Part shown: positions 7,235 to 14,161 of the stretch, piece by piece
How the letters are laid out: each line of letters starts with the position of its first letter
Position numbering within the stretch: the first letter of the stretch is position 1
Source: Armatimonadota bacterium
Lineage (GTDB): Bacteria > Armatimonadota > Armatimonadia > Armatimonadales > Armatimonadaceae
NCBI GenBank assembly: GCA_026392155.1
Contig: JAPLCP010000132.1
Location: 1 to 34,863, forward strand
DNA: 34,863 nt
Direction of reading: 5' to 3'
Notes under the pieces: model-generated
What the model was told of the DNA's origin: nothing
What the model saw: only the letters and a program-made list of their open reading frames with translations
The model's database searches: none
Translations under genes and position numbers: made by a program

Positions 7235-8334
7235 GATACCCGTGCCCCGGTTGCTCCGCCGACTTAGAGTTCGATCCGAAGGCGGGGCAGCTCAAGTGCC
7301 CGTACTGTGGGACGGAAGTCTCGGTGCCGACGGAGAATACGGCGCGGGTGATTCGTGAGAATGACCTGCATGCCTATCTCACACCCGATGCCGCACGCCT
7401 AGCACGCCTGGCCGAGAACGCGGTCGAGGTGGCGTGTGAGAGCTGCGGCGCGGTCACGGAGTTCACGCCGCCGGAAGTGGCGGGATTCTGCCCGTTCTGC
7501 GCTGCGAAGATCGTCGCGCAGCCCATTGCCGCCGATCCCCTGATTGCGCCAGAGGCTGTCTTGCCTTTTGCGGTTCCCAAGAAAGATGCCCAAGTCGCCG
7601 TCAAAAAATGGCTAGGGTCGCGCTGGTTTGCCCCGAGTGCGCTAAAGAACATGGCCCGCCAAGACGGCATTGCCGGGGTCTATCTCCCGCACTGGACCTA
7701 TGACTCCCAGACCCAGAGCCGCTACCGAGGCCAGCGCGGTGAGCACTACTGGGAGACCGAGCGCTATAGCGAGACCGATCAGAATGGGCGCATTGTCTGG
7801 AAGGAGCGCCAGGTTCAGAAAACGCGCTGGTACCCTGCCTCAGGAACCGTTGCTCGCTTCTTCGATGATATTCTCGTGGCCGCCACAGGCTCGGTGAGCG
7901 AGACCCGCCTGCGAGGCTTGGAACCCTGGGATCTCAACGCGTTGGTTTCTTATGAGCCTGCCTACCTCTCTGGCTTTAAAGCGCAGCGCTACCAAGTGGA
8001 TCTCGGAACGGGCTTTGAGAGTGCCAAGGAGATCATGTCCGGCGTGATCCACTCCGACGTCTGCTCCGATATCGGCGGCGATGAACAGCGCGTCCACAGC
8101 ATCCAAACCGCCTACTCCGACGAGACGTTCAAGCATATTTTACTGCCTGTCTGGATTGCGGCCTACCGCTTTGAGGGCAAGGTCTTTCAAGTGCTCATCA
8201 ACGCCCGCACCGGCGAAGTCCAAGGCGAGCGCCCGTACAGCATCTGGAAGATCGCCGGAGCGGTGCTCTTTGTTATCGCCGCCATCGCGCTGTTTGTCTG
8301 GTGGCAACAGGGGCAAGAAAAACCGCAGGTGTAG
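7231..8334 (+). CDS. Zinc-ribbon membrane protein, partner of SPFH protein
   Basis: This 367-residue protein begins with a TFIIB-type zinc ribbon (C5, C8, C23, C26: CPGC ... CPYCG). A second four-Cys ribbon follows at about 75-95 (CESCG ... CPFC). The middle is a conserved beta-rich region (YLPHWTYDSQTQSRYRGQRGEHY, split by Trp/Tyr residues), and LLPVWIAAYRFEGKVFQVLINARTGEVQGERPYS appears in pieces near the end. One TM helix lies at about 340-358 (IAGAVLFVIAAIALFVWW). Start ATG 7231 overlaps the SPFH stop by 4 bp. Such proteins are often mislabelled as primosomal helicase because of the ribbons; no helicase motifs exist here. The TM helix could anchor an SPFH-zinc ribbon complex, an inference. 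Confidence 0.85.
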   Translation: MRYPCPGCSADLEFDPKAGQLKCPYCGTEVSVPTENTARVIRENDLHAYLTPDAARLARLAENAVEVACESCGAVTEFTPPEVAGFCPFCAAKIVAQPIAADPLIAPEAVLPFAVPKKDAQVAVKKWLGSRWFAPSALKNMARQDGIAGVYLPHWTYDSQTQSRYRGQRGEHYWETERYSETDQNGRIVWKERQVQKTRWYPASGTVARFFDDILVAATGSVSETRLRGLEPWDLNALVSYEPAYLSGFKAQRYQVDLGTGFESAKEIMSGVIHSDVCSDIGGDEQRVHSIQTAYSDETFKHILLPVWIAAYRFEGKVFQVLINARTGEVQGERPYSIWKIAGAVLFVIAAIALFVWWQQGQEKPQV

Positions 8335-8347
8335 TCCCCCGTTGGAG

Positions 8348-8374
8348 AGTCCCGCCCGTTGGAGGGGCGGGACT
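8348..8374. terminator. GC-rich hairpin after zinc-ribbon gene
   Basis: AGTCCCGCCC (8348-8357) pairs perfectly with GGGCGGGACT (8365-8374) across a 7-nt loop. It lies 14 nt after the stop of the zinc-ribbon gene. There is no following U-run, so termination is possible but not proven. It is the first of three consecutive hairpins before deoB. Confidence 0.45.
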
Positions 8375-8393
8375 AACGAGCCTCGTCCCTCGG

Positions 8394-8450
8394 CTACAAA
8401 GGCCGTTCCGGCCATACCGAATTTTCTCATGGCCGGAACGGCCTTTGTAG
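8394..8450. repeat. Perfect 22-bp inverted repeat, REP-like candidate
   Basis: The arms 8394-8415 (beginning CTACAAAGGCCG) and 8429-8450 (ending CGGCCTTTGTAG) are exact reverse complements over 22 bp. They are separated by a 13-nt AT-rich loop (8416-8428). This is far stronger than a normal terminator and has no coding role. It could be a REP/BIME-type dispersed repeat or a very strong mRNA stabilising or terminating stem between the zinc-ribbon gene and deoB. Confidence 0.8.
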
Positions 8451-8465
8451 CGCCGCGCTCTCCAG

Positions 8466-8488
8466 CCACCCCGTTCCAACCGGGGTGG
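8466..8488. repeat. Hairpin next to deoB promoter
   Basis: CCACCCCG (8466-8473) and CGGGGTGG (8481-8488) form a perfect 8-bp stem with a 7-nt loop. The right arm abuts the -10 hexamer of deoB (8489-8494). It could be an operator or the last of three structural repeats; no data separate these. Confidence 0.5.
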
Positions 8489-8494
8489 TACCCT
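8489..8494 (+). promoter_or_regulatory. Leaderless-type -10 box of deoB operon
   Basis: TACCCT, in the context GGTACCCT, lies 5 nt before the ATG at 8500. No Shine-Dalgarno fits in that space. It resembles the GGTACCAT boxes at 4732-4737 and 15051-15056. Confidence 0.45.
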
Positions 8495-8499
8495 AACGT

Positions 8500-9636
8500 A
8501 TGCGTCGTTTTTTCTTGATCGTTCTCGATGGCTGTGGCTGTGGCGAGCTCCCTGATGCGCTTGACTATGGGGCGGGCGATCTGGGCTCCCACACGCTTGC
8601 CAATACCGCAAAGGCCGTGGGTGGCGTGCGCTTGCCTACTCTGGAGCGGCTCGGTCTAGGGAATCTTGCCGAGCTGGCCGGGGTTGCGGCGATTCCCGAT
8701 GCGCCAAGCCACTGGGGGCGACTGGCAGAAATCAGCAAGGGCAAGGACACGGTCACGGGCCACTGGGAGATGATGGGCGTGATTACCAATCCCGCGTTTC
8801 CGATCTACCCCAACGGCTTCCCAAATGACCTAATCGCAGCTTATGAGGCGGCGATTGGCACCAAAACCCTGGGGCACTACCCGGCATCCGGAACGGAGAT
8901 TCTGAGGCAGCTTGGCGAGGAGCATCTGCGCACGGGCTATCCCATTGTCTACACATCGGCGGACTCGGTCTTTCAAGTGGCGGCGCACGAGACACACTTT
9001 GGGCTGGCGCGGCTCTACCAAATCTGCGAGATTGCGCGGGCGACCCTGCCGCTCTGCCGGGTGATCGCACGGCCTTTTGTGGGCGAAAGCAGCGAGACAT
9101 TTCGGCGCACCGAGAATCGCAAAGACTGGCCCCTGCCGCCGCCTCACCCCACCACGCTCGACCGGCTCTCGGAAGCGGGCAAGAGAGTGCACTTTATCGG
9201 CAAGACCTGCGAGCTGTTCCCCGAAGCGCCTGACCAGCGCCGTGAGCTGACGACCAACAACCCCGCCCACTGCGCCGCGCTGGTAAATGCCGTTCAGCAC
9301 TCCGACGCGGACTTTATCTTCGCCAACCTCGAAGACTTCGACATGCTCTATGGCCACCGCAACGACCCGGTCGGCTTTGCAAGATTACTGGAGGAGCTCG
9401 ATGCGTGGCTCGGCGCGGACTTTCTGCCACACCTGCGCCCTGGTGATCTCGTCGGAATCACCGCAGACCACGGCAACGACCCCACCACGCCCTCCACCGA
9501 TCACAGCCGCGAGTATGTCCCGCTACTGCTCTTCGGCCCCAGCATCACCGCCCCACAAAACCTCGGCGATATTCCCTGTTTTAATTGGTGGAGCGATGCA
9601 CTTCTGAGGTATCTTGTAGACGGAGAGATGCCTTGA
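8500..9636 (+). CDS. deoB: Phosphopentomutase DeoB
   Basis: This 378-residue alkaline-phosphatase-superfamily enzyme interconverts (deoxy)ribose-1-phosphate and (deoxy)ribose-5-phosphate in nucleoside salvage. Metal and active-site features are visible: D10 in FFLIVLDGCGCGE, the phosphorylatable Thr (T84) in GKDTVTGHWE, NLEDFDMLYGHRND, and the C-terminal TADHGNDPTTPSTDHSREYVP. Length is close to the family norm of about 390. It is the first gene of a three-gene chain: its stop overlaps the TTG start of the lipoprotein nuclease as TTGA. The context suggests it processes deoxyribose-1-phosphate from DNA taken from outside. The enzyme call is firm; the nutrient-DNA role is inference. Confidence 0.95.
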   Translation: MRRFFLIVLDGCGCGELPDALDYGAGDLGSHTLANTAKAVGGVRLPTLERLGLGNLAELAGVAAIPDAPSHWGRLAEISKGKDTVTGHWEMMGVITNPAFPIYPNGFPNDLIAAYEAAIGTKTLGHYPASGTEILRQLGEEHLRTGYPIVYTSADSVFQVAAHETHFGLARLYQICEIARATLPLCRVIARPFVGESSETFRRTENRKDWPLPPPHPTTLDRLSEAGKRVHFIGKTCELFPEAPDQRRELTTNNPAHCAALVNAVQHSDADFIFANLEDFDMLYGHRNDPVGFARLLEELDAWLGADFLPHLRPGDLVGITADHGNDPTTPSTDHSREYVPLLLFGPSITAPQNLGDIPCFNWWSDALLRYLVDGEMP

Positions 9637-10631
9637 AACGCTATATTTTCTGTTTGCCTCTAATAGGTCTGTTCCTCACAGGCTGCCCTAAGTCTGCACC
9701 GCCGCCGCCGCCGAGCACGACGATAACAAACAGCCGTCCGGCGAACTCAAAGCCGGGGGATCTTTTGGGGAAGTCTTCGCAGCCTTCGTCGGGAGGCGCA
9801 AGTGCCACTGCCGACGATCCCCTGACGGTTCTGGGCAACCCAGACGACGCCACGGAGTCGCCGCGCAACCAAGATCACTTTCTGATGGCGCGGCCTCAGA
9901 TGACGCTCTCTTATAACAACACGCTTCGCTTTCCCAACTGGGTCGCCTGGCACTTAAAAGCAGGTGATATTGGGGAGGCGGAGCGCAGCAACTTTATCCC
10001 TGACCCGAATCTGCCCGCAGGGTTTGAGGCCATCACCACACGCGACTACAGTGGCTCTGGCTATGACCGTGGTCATAACTGCCCCAGCAAAGATCGCACA
10101 GCGAGTGCCGAAGATAACCAGGTGGTGTTCTACATGACCAACATCACCCCGCAGTTTCACGAGATGAACGGTGGTCCTTGGGAATCTTTGGAGTCCTACT
10201 GTCGCAAGCTCGCACAGGAGGGCAATGAGCTCTATATTCTCTGTGGCCACGGTTTTGAAAACAAGCGCTTCAAGACCATCGGAAAAGATGATATCGCGGT
10301 GCCGGACTTTGGCTGGAAAGTCGTGCTCGTGCTCCCCGAAAAAAGTGGCGATGATCGGGCACGCATAGATGAAAACACGCGGGTGATCGCCGTTAAGATG
10401 GAGAATACCAAGAGCATCTCGGGGCCTTGGGATAACTTTATTACGACGGCGGCGGAGCTGGAGCAAGCCACGGGGCTTCGGTTCTTCAAGGGCTTGCCGG
10501 ACTCGGTTGCCACTGCACTAAAACAAAAGCGTGATGAGGGAGTCAATAGCTTCACGTCGGGGCCGGGTGGTTTTAAGAAAAGCAATCGGCGCAGCAGTGG
10601 CGGCAGCTTTGGCTCAGGAGGGCGACGATGA
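9633..10631 (+). CDS. Lipoprotein DNA/RNA non-specific endonuclease (NucA/Serratia type)
   Basis: This 332-residue protein starts at TTG 9633, where the start overlaps the deoB stop (TTGA) and GGAGAG sits just upstream. An upstream ATG at 9585 would put 16 residues ahead of the signal peptide, so it is rejected. The signal peptide KRYIFCLPLIGLFLTGC has lipobox LTGC with C18, predicting a lipid anchor. A Pro/Ser-rich linker leads to the beta-beta-alpha-metal nuclease domain. It has the DRGH motif (D145-H148, H148 catalytic) in GYDRGHNCPSKDRT and the metal-binding Asn in FYMTNITPQ. The tail is basic and Gly/Ser-rich (KKSNRRSSGGSFGSGGRR). Its stop overlaps the inhibitor start by ATGA. It probably degrades extracellular or periplasmic nucleic acid. 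Confidence 0.92.
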   Translation: MKRYIFCLPLIGLFLTGCPKSAPPPPPSTTITNSRPANSKPGDLLGKSSQPSSGGASATADDPLTVLGNPDDATESPRNQDHFLMARPQMTLSYNNTLRFPNWVAWHLKAGDIGEAERSNFIPDPNLPAGFEAITTRDYSGSGYDRGHNCPSKDRTASAEDNQVVFYMTNITPQFHEMNGGPWESLESYCRKLAQEGNELYILCGHGFENKRFKTIGKDDIAVPDFGWKVVLVLPEKSGDDRARIDENTRVIAVKMENTKSISGPWDNFITTAAELEQATGLRFFKGLPDSVATALKQKRDEGVNSFTSGPGGFKKSNRRSSGGSFGSGGRR

Positions 10632-11017
10632 GTCTTTTAAGCGAGCTTCGTAGCGCCGTGCGTGGACTGATTTTCATGAGTGAGTCGGACGCGCCGCTCA
10701 AGCCCTTTGTCTGGAAAGGCGTGGTGATTGACTCGGCGGCGGCGCTGCTGACACACCTGGAAAAAGATGCCACCCTACCGGTTCAGGAAGTGGCATTAGA
10801 GAAGTTCTTCGCCCCGATGACCACGCCCCAAAGCGGGGATGACGACGAAGCCAAGGCAGATCGCGTGCGCTTCCAGGCACTGGTCGCTCAGCTCGCCACG
10901 CTGACCGAGACGCGTGTCTTTCGGCTAGGTTCCGGGCCGGAGATCACGGTCTATGTGGTGGGAAAGACCCACGACGGTAGCGCCGCCGGGGTCTCCACAC
11001 AGCTCACGGAAACCTAA
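10628..11017 (+). CDS. NuiA-like nuclease inhibitor
   Basis: The 129-residue protein has no signal peptide and so is probably cytosolic. It has the pattern of the cyanobacterial NucA inhibitor NuiA: an N-terminal helix ending GLIFMSESDAP, then PFVWKGVV, EKFFAPMTTPQ, RVFRLGSG, VYVVGKTHDGSAAGVSTQLTET. In the Anabaena NucA-NuiA complex, a Glu of the MSES segment and the C-terminal Thr reach the nuclease active site. The equivalents here are E19 and the final T129. It overlaps the nuclease gene by 4 bp (ATGA), so enzyme and inhibitor are translationally coupled. It would guard the cell against nuclease not yet exported. The family match is from memory of NuiA sequence features; pairing is seen directly. 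Confidence 0.88.
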   Translation: MSLLSELRSAVRGLIFMSESDAPLKPFVWKGVVIDSAAALLTHLEKDATLPVQEVALEKFFAPMTTPQSGDDDEAKADRVRFQALVAQLATLTETRVFRLGSGPEITVYVVGKTHDGSAAGVSTQLTET

Positions 11018-11035
11018 TTGTCCCCCCGTCCGGGT

Positions 11036-11053
11036 ACCCCGCGAAGCGAGGGT
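11036..11053. terminator. Small GC hairpin between convergent genes
   Basis: ACCCCGC (11036-11042) can pair with GCGAGGGT (11046-11053), with one bulged A and a GAA loop. It lies between the inhibitor gene and the convergent Gfo/Idh gene in a 55-bp gap. There is no T-run, so this is a weak terminator candidate. Confidence 0.3.
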
Positions 11054-11072
11054 GGTGGGGTTAGGGGGGAGG

Positions 11073-12062
11073 TTAGTTCATTGTCACGGGAGCGCCGCCG
11101 AGCTTGGCGCTCTCCCAGGCAGCTTCGGTCATCTCGATGGTGCGCAGGCCACAGAGCGGCGGTGCACCGACATCGTTCTTACCCAGAATCGCACCGACAA
11201 AGTTCTCGTCGATGTTCTGTGTTCCGGGCAGGTTGTTGCCGTCCATGATAGTCCGCACGTTCTTGTCATCCACAATCGTCAGCTGGCCGTTGCGGTAGAA
11301 GAACGCCCCACGCTCACACCAGATTGAGATATCCTCGTGCCAGCCGACAACCGTATCGCCAATGACTGTGACATTGCCCAGCGCGCCATTGGTAAAGCGG
11401 ATCGAGAGCGCGGAGTCAATGTCCACCGGCGTGCCTCTAAAGTCTTGGAACGCCGCCACTTGAGCGACCGTCAGGCCCGTGGTGTAGAGCAGAATATCCA
11501 CAAGGTGCGAGCCCGAGTCGTTGATCTGACCACCACCCGAGAGCGCGGGGTCTTGGCGCCACGAGCCCGCCGTTCCGTTCTTCCAGCTCTGCGACTGGAG
11601 CGCATTGAGCGAGGTCACCTGGCCCATCTCACCGCTGGCGATCTTGTCACGGATCAGCTTGAACTGCCCCATCGAGTGCCGTTGGTACGCCAGCGCGAAG
11701 ACTTTCTCATAGCCTTCGAGGGCCGTGAGGAGCGTGTGTGCCTCTTGGACATTGCTGACCATCGGCTTCTCTAAGAGCACATGCTTCTTGGCCGCGATGG
11801 CATCGAGCGCCTGTGGCCCGTGTTGCGTGTGGGGCGTGCAGATCTCCACGGCATCTACTTCGTCCAGTGCCAAGAGCTCTTTCCAGTCCGCCGTGTTGAG
11901 TACTTTTGCGCTGGCGAGCTTGGGGAAGCTTGCCACACAGCGCTTGATTTGCTCTGCATCGGGGTCCTGAAGCGCCACAACTTCCACGCCCTCAATGCGT
12001 GCCAGCTGCCCTAAGTGGTGCCGCGCAATCCCGCCGCATCCGATCATTCCAATACGGATCAT
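11073..12062 (-). CDS. Gfo/Idh/MocA-family oxidoreductase
   Basis: This 329-residue NAD(P)-dependent dehydrogenase has the N-terminal Rossmann motif IGMIGCGGIARHH (4-16), the conserved VLLEKPMVSN (EKP) and the C-terminal beta-sheet domain with GGGQINDSGSHLVD. Start ATG 12062 is chosen because GGAGGA lies 9 nt upstream and MIRIGMIG is the normal family start. The frame stays open 28 codons further but without a better signal. These enzymes oxidise or reduce sugars and cyclitols; the substrate is unknown. It is divergent from the phosphatase/galU operon and convergent with the nuclease-inhibitor operon. Confidence 0.9.
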   Translation of the reverse strand: MIRIGMIGCGGIARHHLGQLARIEGVEVVALQDPDAEQIKRCVASFPKLASAKVLNTADWKELLALDEVDAVEICTPHTQHGPQALDAIAAKKHVLLEKPMVSNVQEAHTLLTALEGYEKVFALAYQRHSMGQFKLIRDKIASGEMGQVTSLNALQSQSWKNGTAGSWRQDPALSGGGQINDSGSHLVDILLYTTGLTVAQVAAFQDFRGTPVDIDSALSIRFTNGALGNVTVIGDTVVGWHEDISIWCERGAFFYRNGQLTIVDDKNVRTIMDGNNLPGTQNIDENFVGAILGKNDVGAPPLCGLRTIEMTEAAWESAKLGGAPVTMN

Positions 12063-12139
12063 TCCGTTGTTCCTCCACACTCCCTCTTCGGCACGCTTTG
12101 GGGAAGTTCCTGCTCGCTCTCCGTAGCGCTCTAGAGAAC

Positions 12140-12168
12140 TAGACAAAATGTCTAAAAAAGGCCATAAT
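12140..12168 (+). promoter_or_regulatory. Promoter with palindromic -35, phosphatase-galU operon
   Basis: TAGACA (12140-12145), a 17-bp spacer and CATAAT (12163-12168) form a good sigma-70-type promoter, with the -10 ending 9 nt before the ATG at 12178. The -35 is half of a perfect inverted repeat TAGACA-AAA-TGTCTA (12140-12154), a likely repressor site. Confidence 0.65.
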
Positions 12169-12177
12169 ACGTAAAGT

Positions 12178-13182
12178 ATGTTAAAGAAATCACCGGAGCA
12201 CTATGTCGAGCGGCTACGAAGCTTGCAAGACGCGATGCAGACCCGGCTGCTCGCCGATGTAAAAGCCCAAGAGGAAGCCGCTACAGAAGCACTCTCTGGC
12301 GTTGCAGATGTCCGTGGCGGGGACACGATCTACCAGATTGATGCCCACGCCGATGAAGTCCTGCATGAGTTCTGCACCGAGTGGGCAAGAGAAGCGCCCT
12401 TGGTGCTGATCTCCGAGGGGATCGAGGGCGCGGGCTGGCAGGTCTTCCCCGAAGGCGCTGATGAAGCCGAGGCCGAGTTCTTGCTGATTGTGGACCCGAT
12501 TGATGGGACGCGCAATATCATGTACAACAAGCGCTCCGCTTGGGCACTAGCCGGGATCGCACCCAATAAGGGCCGCGCGACCACACTCGCCGATATCGAA
12601 GTTGCCGTCATGACCGAGCTCCCCACGACCCGGGCGCTTCTCGCAGATCAGCTCTGGGCGATAAAAGGCCAGGGAGCGCACCGTGAGACGAAAAATCTTG
12701 TGACCGGCGAGCGCAGAGAAGTGCCGATAAAGCCGTCGCGCTCCGAGTCACTAGCACATGGTTTTGCCAGCCTGGCCAAGTTTTTCCCGCCTGCCAAGGG
12801 TGCCACCGCAACACTGGAAGAGAAGCTGATGCTCGCTGTGGCCCCAGAAGACGGTGAGAACCCGGTGGTCTTCGATGACCAGTACATGTGCACCGGCGGA
12901 CAGCTCTATGAGCTCATGGTGGGCCATGATCGTTTTATCGCGGACCTGCGGCCCGTGTTCTTTGGCGTACTTGGCCTGCCCCCCAAGCTTGTCTGCCACC
13001 CGTATGACATCTGCACCGAGCTAATCGCTCGCGAGGCTGGTGTCTTTGTTACGGATGAGATTGGTGCGGCTCTCTCTGCCCCACTGGACATCCGTGCGGC
13101 AATAAGCTGGTGTGGGTATGCAAACTCAACACTGAAAGATCAAATTGAGTCCAAGCTACAAAGGCTTTTGGAGGAGCTCTGA
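12178..13182 (+). CDS. Inositol monophosphatase/fructose-1,6-bisphosphatase superfamily protein
   Basis: The 334-residue protein of the lithium-sensitive phosphatase superfamily has E80 in VLISEG, the metal motif VDPIDGTRN (D106, D109) and a C-terminal PYDICTELIAREAG (metal Asp plus helix). Length is greater than typical inositol monophosphatases (about 260-280). This, together with insertions around 120-200, makes the exact substrate uncertain: a sugar or inositol phosphate. The stop overlaps galU's start as TGATG, and a GGAGGAG site for galU lies inside its last codons. Cotranscription with galU suggests a role in hexose-phosphate or nucleotide-sugar supply, by context. Confidence 0.85.
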   Translation: MLKKSPEHYVERLRSLQDAMQTRLLADVKAQEEAATEALSGVADVRGGDTIYQIDAHADEVLHEFCTEWAREAPLVLISEGIEGAGWQVFPEGADEAEAEFLLIVDPIDGTRNIMYNKRSAWALAGIAPNKGRATTLADIEVAVMTELPTTRALLADQLWAIKGQGAHRETKNLVTGERREVPIKPSRSESLAHGFASLAKFFPPAKGATATLEEKLMLAVAPEDGENPVVFDDQYMCTGGQLYELMVGHDRFIADLRPVFFGVLGLPPKLVCHPYDICTELIAREAGVFVTDEIGAALSAPLDIRAAISWCGYANSTLKDQIESKLQRLLEEL

Positions 13183-14153
13183 TGGGAATTGTGCGTAAGG
13201 CGGTGATTACGGCGGCGGGACGGGGAACCAGGCAGTTTCCAGCTACCCGCTCCATTCAGAAAGAGATGCTCCCACTGGTGGACCGCGATGGCGTGACCAA
13301 GCCCACCATCCAGATCATTATCGAAGAGTGCCTGGCATCGGGGATCGAGGATATTTGTATCGTCGTCTCGCCGGGCGGTGCCAAGCCTTTCAAAGACCAC
13401 TTCACGCGCCTCAGGGACGATGAGCGCAAGATTTTTAAGGGCAAAGAGTGGGCACTAGCGCAAGCGGACTCCTTGCGTCGGATTGAGGAGCGCATCACCT
13501 ATGTCGAGCAGCCGACTCCGGAAGGCTACGGCCACGCGGTCTACCAGGCTAAAGACTTCGTGGGCGACGAGCCGTTTCTGCTACTACTGGGTGATCATGT
13601 CTATATCTCCAATAGCAAGAAGCGCTGCGCCCAGCAGGTGATGGACACCTATGCCGTGACTCAGTGTGCCGTCTCTGCCGTCCAGCAAACCCCCGACGAC
13701 CACCTGCACCTATTTGGAACGGTCAAGGGCACACGCCTTGGGCAGGGCGACCCCCCCATCTACGAGGTGGAACAGATCATGGAAAAACCTTCCATTGACT
13801 ATGCCGCCGAGCACCTTCAGACGTCTGGTGTGAAGCGTGGCTACTACCTCTGCTTCTTCGGGATGCATGTCTTCCCGCCCACACTTTTTGACTGCCTCGC
13901 GCACCATATTGACAACAATATCCGTGAGAAAGGCGAGATCCAGCTTACCAGCAGCCAGGAGATGCTACGCTCGCAGGAGCGCTATGTTGCCGTCGAGACC
14001 AGCGGCGAGCGCCTGGATATGGGGGTGCCGCTGGGCTACATCGAGACCCAGACCGCCCTCGCCCTCTCGGGTGTGGACCGCACCGAAGTCCTCGCGACGC
14101 TGCTGCGGCAAGTCGCCAAGTCCGCTGCCAAAGAGCCCTTCGGCCAGGTTTAA
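13182..14153 (+). CDS. galU: UTP-glucose-1-phosphate uridylyltransferase GalU
   Basis: The 323-residue nucleotidyltransferase makes UDP-glucose from UTP and glucose-1-phosphate. The N-terminal nucleotide-binding signature is AVITAAGRGTRQFPATRSIQKEMLPLVD in two blocks (GxGTRxxPxT then KEMLP). GalU-type KPTIQIIIEECL, LLLGDHVYI, EQIMEKPS and the late ETSGERLDMGVPLGYIE follow. Start ATG 13182 has GGAGG 7 nt upstream inside the preceding gene. The stop TAA lies at the centre of a 20-bp palindrome shared with the convergent aldo/keto reductase stop. Slightly longer than the typical 300 residues. UDP-glucose feeds envelope polysaccharide and glycogen-type pathways. Confidence 0.92.
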   Translation: MGIVRKAVITAAGRGTRQFPATRSIQKEMLPLVDRDGVTKPTIQIIIEECLASGIEDICIVVSPGGAKPFKDHFTRLRDDERKIFKGKEWALAQADSLRRIEERITYVEQPTPEGYGHAVYQAKDFVGDEPFLLLLGDHVYISNSKKRCAQQVMDTYAVTQCAVSAVQQTPDDHLHLFGTVKGTRLGQGDPPIYEVEQIMEKPSIDYAAEHLQTSGVKRGYYLCFFGMHVFPPTLFDCLAHHIDNNIREKGEIQLTSSQEMLRSQERYVAVETSGERLDMGVPLGYIETQTALALSGVDRTEVLATLLRQVAKSAAKEPFGQV

Positions 14154-14161
14154 ACCTGGCC
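14142..14161. terminator. 20-bp perfect palindrome over two convergent stop codons
   Basis: The 20 bp from GGCCAGG (14142-14148) to CCTGGCC (14155-14161) are an exact palindrome with centre TTTAAA. Both galU (TAA 14151-14153) and the opposing aldo/keto reductase (TAA, 14152-14150) end inside it. As RNA it gives a 7-bp stem with a 6-nt loop on either strand, a compact bidirectional terminator candidate, though without a long U-run. Confidence 0.5.

Noticed and set aside
7231-8334. Primosomal protein N' / helicase
   Set aside because: Only the zinc ribbons resemble it; there is no Walker A/B or other helicase motif, and there is a C-terminal TM helix.
9585-9635. Upstream ATG start for the lipoprotein nuclease
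   Set aside because: It would put 16 residues before the signal peptide; TTG 9633 gives a clean lipobox and a 4-bp overlap with deoB.
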